From Bacteroidota bacterium (lineage in GTDB: Bacteria; Bacteroidota; Bacteroidia; Flavobacteriales_D; Crocinitomicaceae): 14,365 nucleotides of DNA. The DNA is taken from assembly GCA_016866415.1 (NCBI GenBank), contig VGML01000034.1, forward strand, positions 1 through 14,365. The letters are read 5' to 3'. Numbering within the stretch: the first letter of the stretch is position 1; every line of letters starts with the position of its first letter. The position numbers were made by a program, and so were the translations under genes. Positions 1 through 6,782 of this stretch are shown one piece after another. The notes under the pieces are model-generated. The model was not told the DNA's origin and did no database searches. It saw only the letters and a list, made by a program, of their open reading frames with translations.

Positions 1-610
1 ATAACAACTCGTTAATTTCCTGCATATTTATTTCAGATTCCTCCCCGAACAATTCCATTTCTGAAGATCCGTTAGAGAAAATTGCTGCTGCTTTATTTAA
101 TTTCAAACCTTTCGTTAGGAAATTTTCTCGTGTTAATTCATAAATTTGGTTCAATCCATCTTCAGAATCTTCAACCCATTCATATCCTAGAAGTTTATTG
201 TATTGAATTGCTCTAAAATTATCTTTTAAAATACGAATACGCGATTTATTGATATCCTTCAACAAATAAAAAACAAAATTCAACAAACATAGTGACGCGT
301 ATACTGCTGCAAAAGAATGCTCATACGTTTGGTCTCCAATGAAAATACCTCCCTCACCAAAACCTTGTTCCTTTTGAAAATTTTTGGCGTTGATGACTCC
401 AACTTTTTTCGAATCAAATTCAATAATAAAATAATAGTTAAACGAATTATTAATCGTTTCAAACCACGCATTTTGCATTTCTTCGGTGATGTATTCCTTG
501 TAAACCATGTTATCACGCACATGAGCCGAATTTCGCCACGTTCTAACCATTTCTATATCATCACGTTTTAGACGTATTAAACGGACATCAAATTGTTTGA
601 GAATTAACAT
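1..610 (-). CDS. GNAT-family N-acetyltransferase (RimJ/RimL or PseH-like), 3' end outside window
   Basis: Partial gene: 203 codons are visible and no stop occurs before the left edge. The translation starts MLILKQFDVRLIRLKRDD and has the features of GNAT acetyltransferases: an early WRN motif (residues 25-27) followed by VRDNM, a central strand with KKVGVINAKNF (68-78), the EGGIFIGD strand (86-93), and a late segment NFRAIQYNKLLGYE (131-144) typical of the acetyl-CoA fold's last helix and strand. The family moves an acetyl group from acetyl-CoA to an amine; relatives with this WRN start include PseH-type amino-sugar acetyltransferases. The tail after about residue 165 (LTKGLKLNKAAA, then an acidic stretch) goes beyond the core fold and may continue outside the window. 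The ATG (608-610) lies inside the end of the upstream glycosyltransferase gene, a 7 bp overlap, so the two are probably translationally coupled. With that neighbour, a role in modifying a surface-glycan sugar is likely; the substrate cannot be read from the sequence. Confidence 0.8.
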   Translation of the reverse strand, partial: MLILKQFDVRLIRLKRDDIEMVRTWRNSAHVRDNMVYKEYITEEMQNAWFETINNSFNYYFIIEFDSKKVGVINAKNFQKEQGFGEGGIFIGDQTYEHSFAAVYASLCLLNFVFYLLKDINKSRIRILKDNFRAIQYNKLLGYEWVEDSEDGLNQIYELTRENFLTKGLKLNKAAAIFSNGSSEMELFGEESEINMQEINELL

Positions 611-1530
611 TGTTTTTCGTCAATGTGATACAACGGCGCGTTATTAATGTTTTTGAGAATCGTTCGAAGATACTGCGCGATAATCCCCAAACTAAACAAT
701 ATAATTCCTGTCGAAAAGAGAATACTGACAATCAACGAAGCATAACCTTGAACAGCTATTTTATCAACAAAGTGTCTGTAAACAAAGAAAGAACCGACAA
801 TAGAATTCACAAAAGCCAACGTAAATCCAAGATACGTAACAAATTTCAACGGTATGCCTGTAGAATAAATCAGAACCTTTCCAGTCGTATCGAATAATTG
901 ACCTAATTTGTACCTACTTTTAGTAATTGGTTTAGGGTTATTTTCAACCTTAACAAACGATATATTACTGGTATACCAGAGTATAAATTCATCTATAAAA
1001 ACAAAATGTCGATGGTTGTTAACTAGTTGTCTTGCCAATTCTGATTCGATTAACCTGAAACTACTACCCCTTCCTTTTTTGGCGCCTTCCAATCGTGCAA
1101 CTTGCTTGTAGCAAAATTTCAAAAATTTCCTAAAAATGGATTGACGTTGAAAATATTCACCATAAACAACTAAAGAATCAGAATTTTTCTGTTCGATAAT
1201 TAACTTTTCAAATTCGGTAGGAAGTACCTCCAAATCATCATCCATTGTCAAAATAAAATCGCCTGAAGCATGCTGAAAACCACAAAGGGTGGCAGCATGT
1301 TGGCCAAAATTTTTACTCAATCTAAAAATTTTTATTTGTTGAGAAGAATCAAAATTCTTAATCTCTTTCAGTCTGTTCCAACTATCATCCAGACTAAAAT
1401 CATCAACATAAATAATTTCAAAATCGATTTTCCCATCCAATGATCGATTAATTTCCTGATGCAATTGAAAGAGGTCTTTGCCAGCATTATAAACTGGAAC
1501 AACAAGACTATATTTGGATTCTGAAATCAT
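604..1530 (-). CDS. Family 2 glycosyltransferase, GtrB/ArnC/DPM1-like, membrane anchored
   Basis: A 308-residue protein, close to the usual length of GtrB/ArnC-type polyprenyl-phosphate glycosyltransferases. The GT-A domain opens with YSLVVPVYNAG (7-17), followed by YVDDFSLDDS (41-50), NFGQHAATLCGFQHASGD (74-91) and the metal/nucleotide-binding MDDDL (96-100). GSSFRLI (155-161) and SRYKLGQLF (205-213) match the conserved late motifs of this family. Two hydrophobic segments follow, about 221-251 and 264-291, the usual pair of C-terminal membrane helices. Family members load a sugar from a nucleotide donor onto a lipid-phosphate carrier at the inner face of the cytoplasmic membrane, for later transfer to a glycan or lipid; the sugar is not identifiable here. 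The gene overlaps the following acetyltransferase by 7 bp, so the pair probably forms one transcript reaching into a surface-polysaccharide locus to the left. A TAAATTTG element 38-45 bp upstream is its likely promoter. Confidence 0.85.
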   Translation of the reverse strand: MISESKYSLVVPVYNAGKDLFQLHQEINRSLDGKIDFEIIYVDDFSLDDSWNRLKEIKNFDSSQQIKIFRLSKNFGQHAATLCGFQHASGDFILTMDDDLEVLPTEFEKLIIEQKNSDSLVVYGEYFQRQSIFRKFLKFCYKQVARLEGAKKGRGSSFRLIESELARQLVNNHRHFVFIDEFILWYTSNISFVKVENNPKPITKSRYKLGQLFDTTGKVLIYSTGIPLKFVTYLGFTLAFVNSIVGSFFVYRHFVDKIAVQGYASLIVSILFSTGIILFSLGIIAQYLRTILKNINNAPLYHIDEKQC

Positions 1531-1567
1531 TCTATTAGCTGGTAATCAATAATTAACTTGAATTCGT

Positions 1568-1575
1568 CAAATTTA
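1568..1575 (-). promoter_or_regulatory. Putative -7 promoter element for the glycosyltransferase operon
   Basis: Read on the minus strand the bases are TAAATTTG, an exact match to the Bacteroidota housekeeping -7 consensus TAnnTTTG. It would give a leader of roughly 35 nt before the ATG at 1530. No TTG is seen at the expected -33 position, so this is a half-supported call. Confidence 0.4.
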
Positions 1576-1740
1576 CGATTAATCCGATTTATCACAGCAT
1601 AATTTGCTTTTTATGACAAATGACTGTAATTAATGAAACAAAATTTGGTGAAATTGAACAAAAACCAAATCACATAAATGTTCAATTAAAAGCGTTAAAT
1701 ATTCATTGGGATTTTACAAATACAAAAGTGATTGCTATTT

Positions 1741-1774
1741 TTGTTCTGAAAAATAGTTAGGTCTGTAACTTTTG
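1741..1774 (+). promoter_or_regulatory. Candidate promoter for the sigma factor / barrel operon
   Basis: TTG at 1741-1743 and TAACTTTTG at 1766-1774 resemble the Bacteroidota -33 (TTG) and -7 (TAnnTTTG) elements, with 22 bp between them and one extra base inside the -7 element. The implied leader is about 30 nt. ECF operons are often autoregulated from a dedicated promoter, and I found no recognisable ECF-type element here, so the call is tentative. Confidence 0.28.
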
Positions 1775-1811
1775 GTTCGTTCCAATTGTTTTAACTGCAA
1801 ACTTCACATAG

Positions 1812-2300
1812 TTGAAAAGACACGAGTACAATATCAGCGTTGAAAGCCATGGTGATTCTTTATATCGCTTTGCTGTCAACTTCCTCAAAAATCAAGAGGA
1901 AGCGCAGGATATAGTTCAAGATGTTTTTGAAAAATTGTGGGTTAATAGGGATAAAGTGGAATTTGAAAAGGCAAAATCCTGGTTGTTTACATGTGCTCAC
2001 AATGCGATGATTAATTTCATCCATAAAAAGGCACGATTCACGAAAATGGCGAACGAGTATCATTCAGAAAAAACTGAAACTTCGTCATTCGGATTTGAAT
2101 CAAAGCAAGTAATCAATCACATTGTTGGTATTTTACCTCCTCTTCAAAAAACCATTATCCTCCTTCGTGACTTAGAGGGGTATACTTACGAAGAAATAGG
2201 TGATATTTTGTCACTTAATTCTTCTCAAGTTAAAGTATACTTATTCCGCGCACGATTGAAAATTAAAAAGCAGTTAAAAGGAAGGAACGAATTAGTATGA
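1812..2300 (+). CDS. ECF-type RNA polymerase sigma-70 factor
   Basis: A 162-residue sigma factor with only regions 2 and 4, the ECF layout. Region 2 covers about residues 14-75: DSLYRFAVNFLKNQEEAQD, then IVQDVFEKLW (34-43) for core-polymerase binding and WLFTCAHNAMINFIHKKAR (57-75) for -10 recognition. Region 4 covers about 100-155: LPPLQKTIILLRDLEGYTYE and then the helix-turn-helix EEIGDILSLNSSQVKVYLFR (127-146). It would direct RNA polymerase to a small set of promoters. The start is TTG at 1812: the codon just upstream in frame is TAG, no ATG occurs before region 2 is well under way, and the resulting MKRHEYN start fits the family's usual N-terminus. The stop shares bases with the next gene's start (ATGA, 2297-2300), so the two are translationally coupled, as expected for a sigma/anti-sigma pair. 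The targets are unknown; its own operon and T9SS genes are guesses. Confidence 0.93.
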   Translation: MKRHEYNISVESHGDSLYRFAVNFLKNQEEAQDIVQDVFEKLWVNRDKVEFEKAKSWLFTCAHNAMINFIHKKARFTKMANEYHSEKTETSSFGFESKQVINHIVGILPPLQKTIILLRDLEGYTYEEIGDILSLNSSQVKVYLFRARLKIKKQLKGRNELV

Positions 2301-4015
2301 TTTTCCCTAATAGAGAAAATATTAATCGATGGTTGTTTGATTACACAGAAGGAAATCTTTCTGTAGATCAAGAAACAATGCTGGAAAATTTTATTCTCAA
2401 CAACCCAGATATTGAGGTCGATTTGGATGCATGGAATGGTTCAAAATTGGTTTCCGAAGATATCAGATTACCCAATAAAGAAAAATTAAAACGAAAAAGA
2501 AGAATTGCACCATTCCTTGTATCAAGCACAGTTTTCTTGTTAATAATTTCTTCGGCAATTTTGATGGTAAATCCAAGCTCAGTGGAAAAGGACAAAGTCG
2601 TTTCTAACTTCAAGAAAGGAAAACAAGAGGTCAATTCTAAAGACGGGAACACAAAAGTATTTACCAATTCTTCATTTGGAGCAAATCCATCAGATAGCTA
2701 TATAAATGATTCAAACAATATCGAGGAAGACAAAACCAATAATTTCAAGAATTTATATTTCATTGGAACGCCTTCGAAATCGGTTGTCTCATCAAATAAT
2801 CATCTTCAAAGTTATAACCATACTGAGAATGATGAAAATTTATTCAATGACTTGACATCGGAACATAACACGTCATATGCCACTATAAACCAAATAAATT
2901 CAACTGAAATAAATTCTACATTCAATTCGGGATTTTCTCGATTAAGCTTAAGAAAAGTTGATTTAAAATCCATGAAACTTGATTACTATCAATTGGAAGA
3001 AGTTGACGAAACAGAAAATGAAACCGAAAACAAGCAATTCGATATTAATCTAAATCTTGGAAAAGTGAAATTGTTTCAGAAAATAGAAAAGGTTTTGGAT
3101 AATGATTTGGGTCTAAGTAACATTCCAGATCATACTTATGCGATACCTGAATATTCGAATGTTGATGTACTTTTCAGTAATATTGGAGCCACTTCACAAT
3201 TTAGATTCCAATCTACTACAACAGGTCGTTGGATAGAAGATTTGGACCAGAGAAAATTTAGCCAGCAAATTACGATGGATGGTTATTCAAGAGGAGCACA
3301 ATCAGGTTTTGGACTTCAGGCAAACTACGACTATTTTGCAAATGGATCTATTCAAAACTGGAATACATGCCTTTTGTTTTCGCCGAAAATTGCACTTTCA
3401 AGGTCCATTTCTTTTGAACCGGCATTGCGTTTTAAATTAGGCAATAAAATCTTAAATGAGGATCGAATTGAAAATCAATCGCTTGTTAATTTCGAAAGTC
3501 AAACGACAAATCAATTTAATTTTGATTCAACTATTGCTATTGGTAGTAAATTATGGTACCGCGACCTTGATTTGGGCTTCACAATCAACACACCTTATTT
3601 TTATTTGGGTGGTCAAGTTTCGAATGTTTTGCGTCATCAAAATAACATTTATTCGAATTACGAAAATTTGGAAACGCGCGCTCAAAATGTTTACAACGCA
3701 ATCATTGGTACTCAATATATTTCAAGAAATCAACAAATTCAATTTTCACCATACTGTTTCTTTGAACATATAAATTCAAACAGATTTTTTGCCGGATTCA
3801 GTCTAAAACTTTATAAAGTAATGCTTGGTGGATCATACGGAACGGGAAACATTTCCAGTGGCACACTTGGTCTTTCTTTCAAAAACTTCGCATTATTCGC
3901 CCAATCATCCTATGGATATGCTCAAGCCATTTCTAAAAACTCATTTACACATCAGTTGACCATTCGATTTAATTCCAATATCGACAAAAAATCAAGACGT
4001 TATATAACCTTATAA
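2297..4015 (+). CDS. Dual-membrane-spanning anti-sigma-like protein with PorP/SprF-like barrel
   Basis: 572 residues with four visible parts. (a) Residues 1-50, NINRWLFDYTEGNLSVDQE and NPDIEVDLDAW, match the short cytoplasmic anti-sigma domain common in Bacteroidota (family pattern: W/F-DY-EGNLS, then NPD). (b) Basic KRKRR (65-69) precedes one hydrophobic helix at about 71-91, giving a cytoplasmic N-terminus. (c) About 92-285 is a polar Asn/Ser/Asp/Glu-rich linker without clear domains, suited to crossing the periplasm. (d) About 288-560 resembles a PorP/SprF outer-membrane barrel: QFRFQSTTTGRW, GFGLQANYDYF, ISFEPALRFKLGNKIL, then LWYRDLDLGFTINTPYFYLG and repeated amphipathic strands to the end. 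There is no signal peptide; the internal helix would be the export signal. The layout equals that of Dma1-type anti-sigma factors of Bacteroides. It overlaps the sigma gene by 4 bp and precedes a PorP/SprF gene by 2 bp. Inference: it holds the upstream sigma factor until the barrel senses a change at the outer membrane. The anti-sigma and barrel calls rest on motif likeness, not on a search. Confidence 0.75.
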   Translation: MIFPNRENINRWLFDYTEGNLSVDQETMLENFILNNPDIEVDLDAWNGSKLVSEDIRLPNKEKLKRKRRIAPFLVSSTVFLLIISSAILMVNPSSVEKDKVVSNFKKGKQEVNSKDGNTKVFTNSSFGANPSDSYINDSNNIEEDKTNNFKNLYFIGTPSKSVVSSNNHLQSYNHTENDENLFNDLTSEHNTSYATINQINSTEINSTFNSGFSRLSLRKVDLKSMKLDYYQLEEVDETENETENKQFDINLNLGKVKLFQKIEKVLDNDLGLSNIPDHTYAIPEYSNVDVLFSNIGATSQFRFQSTTTGRWIEDLDQRKFSQQITMDGYSRGAQSGFGLQANYDYFANGSIQNWNTCLLFSPKIALSRSISFEPALRFKLGNKILNEDRIENQSLVNFESQTTNQFNFDSTIAIGSKLWYRDLDLGFTINTPYFYLGGQVSNVLRHQNNIYSNYENLETRAQNVYNAIIGTQYISRNQQIQFSPYCFFEHINSNRFFAGFSLKLYKVMLGGSYGTGNISSGTLGLSFKNFALFAQSSYGYAQAISKNSFTHQLTIRFNSNIDKKSRRYITL

Positions 4016-4017
4016 TT

Positions 4018-4980
4018 ATGAAGACCTTAATCGCACTTATTTTATTTGTTATTGTATGCTTTGAAATGAAAGCACAAGACCCGACGTTTACTCAATTCTA
4101 TTCCAATCCTGTTTATTTGAATCCAGCGCTAGCAGGTTCAAGTGGGTGTCCGCGAATTGGTCTTAATTATCGTAACGAATGGCCTCAATTAACTGGAAAT
4201 TATATTACTTATTCCGCGGCTTTTGATACGTATGCAAAAAACATTTCGGGTGGAATCGGGATTTTGGCTATGCACGATCAACAAGGTCAGGGAACGATTC
4301 AAACGTCCATGCTGGGAGGCGTTTATTCATACAATTTAAAAGTGACGCGTAAGTTTTCATTGATGTTTGGGGCTCGTGCTGCTTATTTTCAGAAATTCTT
4401 GGATTGGGATAAATTGACTTTTGGCGATATGATTGACCCAAGAAGAGGTTTCATTTATCAAACTGGTGACGTTCCACGTGGAAATGGTAGAAGAGGATTT
4501 TTTGATGCCTCTGCTGGAATAGTTGGATTTGGAAAGAATTTTTATTTCGGGGCAGCTGTGCACCATTTGAACAGACCAGATGAATCTTTGATATTAGGTC
4601 AATCTAGACTTCCTATGCGTTTCACTGGGCATGCTGGAGCAGACATTAAAATTGGTAACAAAGGTCGGTATGCTAGTACCACTAGCATTATGCCAAACAT
4701 CATCTATCAATATCAAAATGGCTTTCAAGAATTAAATATTGGGACTTATTTGAAATATGGGAATTTTACGGTTGGAGCATGGTACAGAAACCGCGATGCA
4801 TTTATTCTTTGCTTCGGAATTTCAACTGAGCGATTTAAAATTGGATATAGCTACGATTTGACCGTCTCAAAATTAGGAAATGGAGTTTCAGGTGGGTCGC
4901 ATGAGGTTTCATTAGGAATTAACCTAAAGTGCAAGAAGAAACCGAAAAACTTCAGAAAGATTTCATGTCCTTCTTTCTAA
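4018..4980 (+). CDS. PorP/SprF-family type IX secretion outer-membrane protein
   Basis: 320 residues, the usual size for this family. A signal peptide (about 1-20, ending EMKAQ) is followed by the hallmark DPTFTQFYSNPVYLNPALAG (21-40), then YRNEWPQLTGNYITYSAAFD (51-70), GGIGILAMHDQQGQGT, the strand motif RKFSLMFGARAAYFQK, DWDKLTFGDMIDPRRGF (129-145), FFDASAGIVGF, FYFGAAVHHLNRP, and the C-terminal FKIGYSYDLTVSKLG and GGSHEVSLGINL, all diagnostic of PorP/SprF. It ends in ISCPSF, a tail I associate with a subgroup of this family. Such proteins are outer-membrane barrels that help secrete or anchor T9SS substrates and often sit beside the substrate they serve; here they sit beside a sigma factor and a barrel-bearing anti-sigma-like protein instead. 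The ATG follows the upstream stop by 2 bp, so it is surely co-transcribed. The stop overlaps the stop of the convergent peptidase gene. Confidence 0.93.
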   Translation: MKTLIALILFVIVCFEMKAQDPTFTQFYSNPVYLNPALAGSSGCPRIGLNYRNEWPQLTGNYITYSAAFDTYAKNISGGIGILAMHDQQGQGTIQTSMLGGVYSYNLKVTRKFSLMFGARAAYFQKFLDWDKLTFGDMIDPRRGFIYQTGDVPRGNGRRGFFDASAGIVGFGKNFYFGAAVHHLNRPDESLILGQSRLPMRFTGHAGADIKIGNKGRYASTTSIMPNIIYQYQNGFQELNIGTYLKYGNFTVGAWYRNRDAFILCFGISTERFKIGYSYDLTVSKLGNGVSGGSHEVSLGINLKCKKKPKNFRKISCPSF

Positions 4981-6701
4981 TTCTTGATTTTCGAAGAAAT
5001 CAGTTGATAAACAGGCAATCGCATAAAACTCGGTTCGAAGTAGTTGCTTTTCGAATAAATAAAATATAGCTGTTGCCATTCTGAATTTCGAAAAGATTCA
5101 TCTTCGCTCTTTTTGCGAATATATTCTTCCTTCAGTTTTGCATCTGAATCCAAAATTTCTTGAATTTTATCAATGAAAACGTAGTTCGAGAAATATTCTT
5201 TTTCTTGTAAATACGAGTCAAAAAAATTCCAACTGAAATAAGAATCTTCGGCTTTTGGCTGCAAAACAGAATGAATGAACATCGCTGAATTTTGTTTCGT
5301 AGGAATAATGATATCTCCTGCCTTTAATTTGTATTTGAAATTTATAAGCTCGTAATTCATTTCCTTATGCTTGAAATGACCTTCGTATGGTCTATCAGAA
5401 CTTTTAAAGCTGGTAACAACGAAAGATTGAACGTCAATTAAGGAATCTTTTTGGATTTTACGAAATTTAATGTGATTCATTTCTAATCGTCGAATAACCT
5501 CTTTTTCTTGACAACCAACGATATAATAATCGGGAATTCGAACTGAATCCGTTGGAATGTATTTATTAAAATATGGAATCATTTTCTGATAGGGCTTTGT
5601 TCGATCGTATAAAAGTCGCTTCAATCCTGTGATTTCATTTACAGGAAAACTGTGCTCGTATCCCTTAAAATTAATCGAGTCTCTCTCTTCCGAAAGTTCA
5701 TAATTAAACCGAAACCACGATTGATCTTGAACCCAATTATTGGCATTTTTCCGACTTTGCTCGATCCGATTCGCGTTGTTTTTCGTCCAGTCTATCAACT
5801 CTTCCATAAAGGCCAAAGTGGCTTGAACCCTTTCTGGGAATGGTTTTAACATATGCGTTTCAACCGTAAAACTGATGGAATTGAACAATCCGGCATACCC
5901 CATCGCATAGCGCGGAAGATCGTTGAATGCGTATATTCCTTCGTCAGGCGTTTCCCCTTTCAATTCAACATACGGAAAAAGACCCCATTTTTTACTTCTC
6001 AAATTTTTGGTCATTTCGGGCAACATAGTGCCATAAACCAAATTTCGAAGACTCGGCGCCATGCGCTCTTTCATCTGAGAAATGTATGTCAAGGTATATT
6101 GATAATCAGCGCCATTTGAGACGTGGTTATCCACAAAAACATCAGGTTCCAACGCGCGGAAAATGTTGCAAAAAGTAAACGCATTTTCAGAATCCATTTT
6201 GATGAAATCTCGATTTAGATCCAAGTTTCGGGCATTTCCACGAAAACCATATTCATCTGGACCGTTTTGATTTGCCCTGCTGGTCGAAGATCGATTTATC
6301 ATCCCACCAACATTATATGCAGGAATAAAAGCAATTACTGGTAAATTATCAACTTTCTTCCCATTAGCAATCCATTTGTCGAGCCAAATTAAACACGCAT
6401 TTATTCCATCAGGTTCACCTGGATGAATGGCGTTATTTATCAAAATTGTTGTTTCATTTCTTGCCTTTTCGAATGTTCTCAACGAATCTTGGGATCCATT
6501 GACAATACATACATAAATTGGCAATCCATAATCAGAAGAACCCAATGCGTATAATTCAACTTCCGAATGGTTCTTCGAAACGCTCTTCAAATGATCAATC
6601 AATTCTGAATATGTCGGAGTTCTATTTCCCGTCCATTTTGATTGGGAAAACGAATAATTGATCAGACTAACAAAGCAAAAAATAGAGAAAAGTACTTTCA
6701 T
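4977..6701 (-). CDS. Secreted M14-family zinc carboxypeptidase
   Basis: 574 residues. An N-terminal signal peptide (about 1-19, cut near NYSFS/Q) sends it to the periplasm or outside. The catalytic set of M14 metallocarboxypeptidases is complete: HPGEPDG (93-99) gives the zinc ligands H93 and E96, LDLNRDF (160-166) gives the substrate-binding N163/R164 pair, VDNHVSNGADY (190-200) gives zinc ligand H193, and FTVETHMLK (278-286) gives the catalytic glutamate E281. The catalytic domain covers about 25-310; the remaining 260 residues are a family-specific extension that I do not recognise. No type IX C-terminal sorting domain is apparent, and the protein ends soon after PVYQLISSKIKN. Likely role: trimming C-terminal residues from peptides, either for nutrition or cell-wall turnover; the substrate is unknown. 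It is transcribed towards the PorP/SprF gene and away from trmD. Confidence 0.9.
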   Translation of the reverse strand: MKVLFSIFCFVSLINYSFSQSKWTGNRTPTYSELIDHLKSVSKNHSEVELYALGSSDYGLPIYVCIVNGSQDSLRTFEKARNETTILINNAIHPGEPDGINACLIWLDKWIANGKKVDNLPVIAFIPAYNVGGMINRSSTSRANQNGPDEYGFRGNARNLDLNRDFIKMDSENAFTFCNIFRALEPDVFVDNHVSNGADYQYTLTYISQMKERMAPSLRNLVYGTMLPEMTKNLRSKKWGLFPYVELKGETPDEGIYAFNDLPRYAMGYAGLFNSISFTVETHMLKPFPERVQATLAFMEELIDWTKNNANRIEQSRKNANNWVQDQSWFRFNYELSEERDSINFKGYEHSFPVNEITGLKRLLYDRTKPYQKMIPYFNKYIPTDSVRIPDYYIVGCQEKEVIRRLEMNHIKFRKIQKDSLIDVQSFVVTSFKSSDRPYEGHFKHKEMNYELINFKYKLKAGDIIIPTKQNSAMFIHSVLQPKAEDSYFSWNFFDSYLQEKEYFSNYVFIDKIQEILDSDAKLKEEYIRKKSEDESFRNSEWQQLYFIYSKSNYFEPSFMRLPVYQLISSKIKN

Positions 6702-6770
6702 TTTGTAAAAATAGAATAATTCGTAAATAGAAAACCTTCTATCAAATTCAATCCTTAATTTGGTTTAACG

Positions 6771-6778
6771 TAACTTTG
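6771..6778 (+). promoter_or_regulatory. -7 promoter element of trmD
   Basis: TAACTTTG is an exact match to TAnnTTTG. It ends only 4 bp before the trmD ATG at 6783, so the transcript would start at or within a base or two of the start codon, giving a leaderless or nearly leaderless mRNA. No clear TTG is seen at -33. Confidence 0.5.
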
Positions 6779-6782
6779 CAGC

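Larger units (their letters stand above)
1531..1811. other. Intergenic region between divergent glycosyltransferase and sigma-factor genes
   Basis: 281 bp of AT-rich DNA between two divergent transcription units. It holds a likely leftward promoter near 1568-1575 and a weaker rightward candidate near 1741-1774. A 46-codon open frame (ATG at 1620, stop ending at 1760) lies inside but shows no recognisable family, signal peptide or ribosome binding site. No strong hairpin, repeat or RNA gene is seen. Confidence 0.6.

Noticed and set aside
317..571. Open frame on the plus strand over the acetyltransferase
   Set aside because: The minus-strand frame at 1-610 gives a coherent GNAT protein; this is its shadow, as is the minus-strand 280-522 frame.
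1620..1760. 46-codon open frame (ATG at 1620) in the gap before the sigma factor
   Set aside because: No recognised family, no signal peptide, no ribosome binding site; a frame of this length is expected by chance.
3456..3773. 105-codon plus-strand frame inside the anti-sigma/barrel gene
   Set aside because: It overlaps a coherent longer frame, and its translation has no family features.
4670..4688. Perfect 8 bp inverted repeat (ATGCTAGT / ACTAGCAT, 3-base loop) inside the PorP/SprF gene
   Set aside because: It lies within well-conserved coding sequence, and one or two such repeats are expected by chance in a window this long.
5853..6119. Plus-strand frame of 88 codons opposite the M14 peptidase
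   Set aside because: It is antisense to the catalytic core (H193 and E281 region), so it is a shadow frame.
6706..6713. TATTTTTA on the minus strand as a promoter for the M14 peptidase
   Set aside because: It differs from TAnnTTTG, has no TTG at -33, and such AT-rich octamers are frequent here.
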